Positions 61,852 to 64,000 of a stretch of DNA of 64,000 bases are shown piece after piece; positions within the stretch are counted from its first letter, which is position 1; every line of letters starts with the position of its first letter. Below the pieces are notes generated by a model. The model was not told the origin of the DNA and searched no databases. It saw nothing but the letters and a program-made list of their open reading frames with translations. Source of the stretch: Terrimesophilobacter sp963702165 (GTDB taxonomy: Bacteria; Actinomycetota; Actinomycetes; Actinomycetales; Microbacteriaceae); NCBI GenBank assembly GCA_963702165.1, contig OY969722.1:372001-436000 (forward strand). Reading direction: 5' to 3'. A program made the position numbers and the translations under genes.

Positions 61852-64000
61852 CTAGCGCAACGACGAGAACCTCAGCGCGATCGCCTTGAAGTTCGCGATG
61901 CGCTGCTCATACCGGGCGGCGAGCACAATCAGCAGCACGCCGCCGGCACCGAGCCACAGCCACCACGGGAAGAACTCGTACGCCGCCCGCAGCTGCGGCA
62001 GGAATGTCGCGACCCCGTGGATCAGCACCACAACAACGCCGAGCGTGAACGGCGCCTGTAGTCGCTTCACCACGCCGACCACGATCACCGCGAGACCCAC
62101 GACGCCGAGGCCGACCAGGCGCCACAGCGGGCGGTCGTCGATCGTCGCGAGCAGCGACGGCAGCAACAGGATGGCGGTTCCCGGCCCGAGCCATGGCCAG
62201 GATCGCGCCGACGCCACCTCGTTCAGGTGGTTCGCGCCAGTGACCAGCAACGCGAGCGCGATAGGGACGAACAGGATCTCGACCGGTTCGACCGTCCGCA
62301 GGGCCAGCAGCCCCCCGATGAACCCAAGCCCGATGGCGCTCCACCCAACAACCGGGCTGAATGGCACCCGGTCACCCAGGAACGACAACACATGAAGGGC
62401 GGCGAACGTGACCACGACCGCCATCGCGCGCACCGCGCCGAGCCGGGTGTCAGGCAGATTCGTCAGCTCGATGAGCACAACGGTCGCCATCGCGAAGATG
62501 ACAAGCCCGTTTGCGGCGAGAGTGCGCAGGCGATCACCGGATGCCCGCAGACCCAGCCCGATCGCGGCGACGAGCAGCACCAGGAACATCCCGGCCAGCC
62601 AGACATCCCGTGCGACGTCCAACACGGATGACTCGGCGGCCCGTCCGATGGCGGTGACGGCCACACCGATCGCACCGGCGGCCGCGGCGGCGTCGAGCCA
62701 GGCGCGTGAACCGCCGCGCAGGAAGCTGCCCGCGAGCAGCAGCGCGCTCGACACCGCGAAGAGCACGATGGCGGGCATCAGCTCCCCGGTCGCGTACTGG
62801 AAAGCGAGCGGCAGGATGGCGACCAGCGCCCCGCCGAGCGCGATCAGCGGCGCGGCGACGGATGCTCCCCGCGCACGGTGCACCAGAATCCCCACGACGA
62901 TCAGAGCACCCGCGAGCGGCAGCAGATAGGGCTCGGGCGAAGAGACCGCGTCGTCGCCCAGCCGCCACCACAGCCCCCCGGTGGCAAGGGTGAGAGCGAG
63001 CCAGCCGAAGTGCCGGCGCGAGGACTGCGAACCGAACAACCCATCGGCGTCGATCGCGAGCAACAGGGCCGTGACACCGCCGAGGGCGAGCACCAGCCAG
63101 CCGGCGTCGGCATTGGTCCACACCGCCCAGCCCACGGCGGGCACCGCCACGATCGCCACTCCGACATCCCGTGCCCAACGCGGCAGCGTCGAGCGGCCGA
63201 GCACGGTAACGACGAGCGACCCGGCGGCCGCGAGCAGCGCAGCGCTGATCGGCGCGACTGCTGCGCTGAACTCGACCAGGCCCAGCGCGAGTGCGAACGA
63301 CGTGACCGCCAGGTACAGCGCAGGGCCGATGCCGACGGATGCGACGATGCGCTCCACCTTCAGCACCCGGTTCACGCGGCGCAGCCACAGAGCGATCCCG
63401 GCGAGCAGCAGCAGCGCGACACCGAGACCGGTCCAGTACTCGGGCAGGAGCAGCAAGCCCCGCTCCGTCACGCTCAGCCAGGTCAGGAGCGTCGGGGTCG
63501 AGCCGACCAGCAGCGCTACCAGCGTGCCACTGACCCAGAACACTGCACGGCGCTCCAGCGCGCTGACCCGCCGGTTCGGGAACGCGGCGGCGGCGAAGAC
63601 CACGACCCCGGCGAGCCCGGCGAACCGGATGCGGTTGACGGCATCGACAGCATCCGGGATCCGGTGTGGAATGTGATGTGTGCCGCAACCGCCGCAGCGG
63701 AACCGATGACCAACGCAGCTATCACGGCGGCGATCGCCGCGCGGGCGGGCCGCGCAACCAGCATCCGGACCCCGATGAGCAACCCGAGGCCGACGATCGT
63801 GCTCGCCCACCAGGTCCCGACGCTCACCCAGCCAAACAGGTAGCCGAGGGTGCCGGCCACAGCCAGCGCAGCCACGAGCGGGCCGCGGATGCGCTCCCCA
63901 CGACCCAGCAGGAGCAGCCCGAGGGCGACCACGGCGATCGCGAGCCAGCCGGCAAGCACCATCCACACGGTGTTCAGCAGCGGAACTGCGAGCAGCAGCG
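61852..64000 (-). CDS. Large multi-pass membrane protein (SCO7613-like), 5' truncated and frameshifted
   Basis: Some 715 residues within the window consist almost only of hydrophobic helices, well over twenty, separated by short basic loops. This matches the large SCO7613 C-terminal-domain membrane proteins of Microbacteriaceae, whose function is unknown. The frame continues past the right edge (LLLAVPLLNTVWMVLAGWL). At 63657/63658 one wobble base is missing (TC-CCG), moving the frame from HITFHTGS to PDAVDAVNRIRFAGLAGV. The C-terminus ends RYEQRIANFKAIALRFSSLR. Confidence 0.8.
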   Translation of the reverse strand, partial: AAARSSAAEHRVDGACRLARDRRGRPRAAPAGSWGAHPRPARGCAGCGRHPRLPVWLGERRDLVGEHDRRPRVAHRGPDAGCAARPRGDRRRDSCVGHRFRCGGCGTHHIPHRIPDAVDAVNRIRFAGLAGVVVFAAAAFPNRRVSALERRAVFWVSGTLVALLVGSTPTLLTWLSVTERGLLLLPEYWTGLGVALLLLAGIALWLRRVNRVLKVERIVASVGIGPALYLAVTSFALALGLVEFSAAVAPISAALLAAAGSLVVTVLGRSTLPRWARDVGVAIVAVPAVGWAVWTNADAGWLVLALGGVTALLLAIDADGLFGSQSSRRHFGWLALTLATGGLWWRLGDDAVSSPEPYLLPLAGALIVVGILVHRARGASVAAPLIALGGALVAILPLAFQYATGELMPAIVLFAVSSALLLAGSFLRGGSRAWLDAAAAAGAIGVAVTAIGRAAESSVLDVARDVWLAGMFLVLLVAAIGLGLRASGDRLRTLAANGLVIFAMATVVLIELTNLPDTRLGAVRAMAVVVTFAALHVLSFLGDRVPFSPVVGWSAIGLGFIGGLLALRTVEPVEILFVPIALALLVTGANHLNEVASARSWPWLGPGTAILLLPSLLATIDDRPLWRLVGLGVVGLAVIVVGVVKRLQAPFTLGVVVVLIHGVATFLPQLRAAYEFFPWWLWLGAGGVLLIVLAARYEQRIANFKAIALRFSSLR

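Overview
The window is a high-GC chromosomal segment of an actinobacterium. The best fit is Microbacteriaceae. The evidence is GC-ending codons with many GTG/TTG starts, the over-used hexamer GGATGC/GCATCC, actinobacterial families (DUF2017 beside clpS, DUF6993 lipoprotein, DUF2510, oligoribonuclease, DUF222/HNH, CSG-type HutH) and short TCGACA(A/G)GCTCGA intergenic palindromes. I saw no rRNA, prophage, insertion sequence, CRISPR array or plasmid gene. Two tRNAs (His, Arg) are present. Gene density is high and no gap exceeds about 250 bases.

Layout. 1-5.5 kb: mixed housekeeping genes (M23 peptidase, GT2, DNA polymerase IV, GerW-like protein, nucleotidyltransferase, LLM oxidoreductase). 5.5-8.9 kb: TPP riboswitch followed by a ykoEDC thiamine-type ECF transporter and a P-loop kinase-like gene. 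8.9-19.4 kb: metallopeptidase, DUF2017, clpS, tRNAs, orn, membrane and hypothetical proteins, yghZ, msrA, ssb, ettA, thioesterase. 19.4-22.1 kb: a secreted lipoprotein, a 4-TM protein, a Rieske lipoprotein, an ECF sigma factor and its zinc-finger anti-sigma factor. Three look-alike ECF promoters (TGAAC-N16-CGT) tie these together. 22.2-33.9 kb: phenylacetate catabolism (paaABCDE, paaG, paaI, paaR, paaZ, paaH, paaF, paaJ, plus tesB), with a TetR-type palindrome between the divergent paaA and paaI genes and a related site before paaJ. 33.9-38.4 kb: hypothetical, DUF222/HNH, DUF2510 and FAD-dehydrogenase genes. 38.5-44.6 kb: histidine utilisation (IclR regulator, hutH, hutU, hutG, hutI). 44.7-53.8 kb: truncated globin, MscS channel, aminopeptidase N, DsbA-like protein, rpiB, Nei-type glycosylase, PaiB, amidohydrolase. 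53.8-64 kb: MFS exporter, DesK-like kinase with NarL-type regulator, TauE exporter, a GntR-ureohydrolase-MHS transporter unit, and a truncated SCO7613-like membrane protein.

The most unusual feature is not a gene. Eight genes (DUF6993, paaZ, paaH, paaF, the IclR gene, hutH, hutU, pepN) plus the last membrane protein are interrupted by about 40 single-base indels. Almost all fall at the wobble position or codon boundary of an otherwise intact protein. Most insertions place two synonymous third bases side by side, and the five deletions each remove a wobble base. Correcting them restores full-length, in-frame proteins (688 codons for paaZ, 848 for pepN, 513 for hutH, 553 for hutU). I read this as a consensus built from two closely related strains, such as a metagenome or mixed-culture assembly, rather than gene decay.
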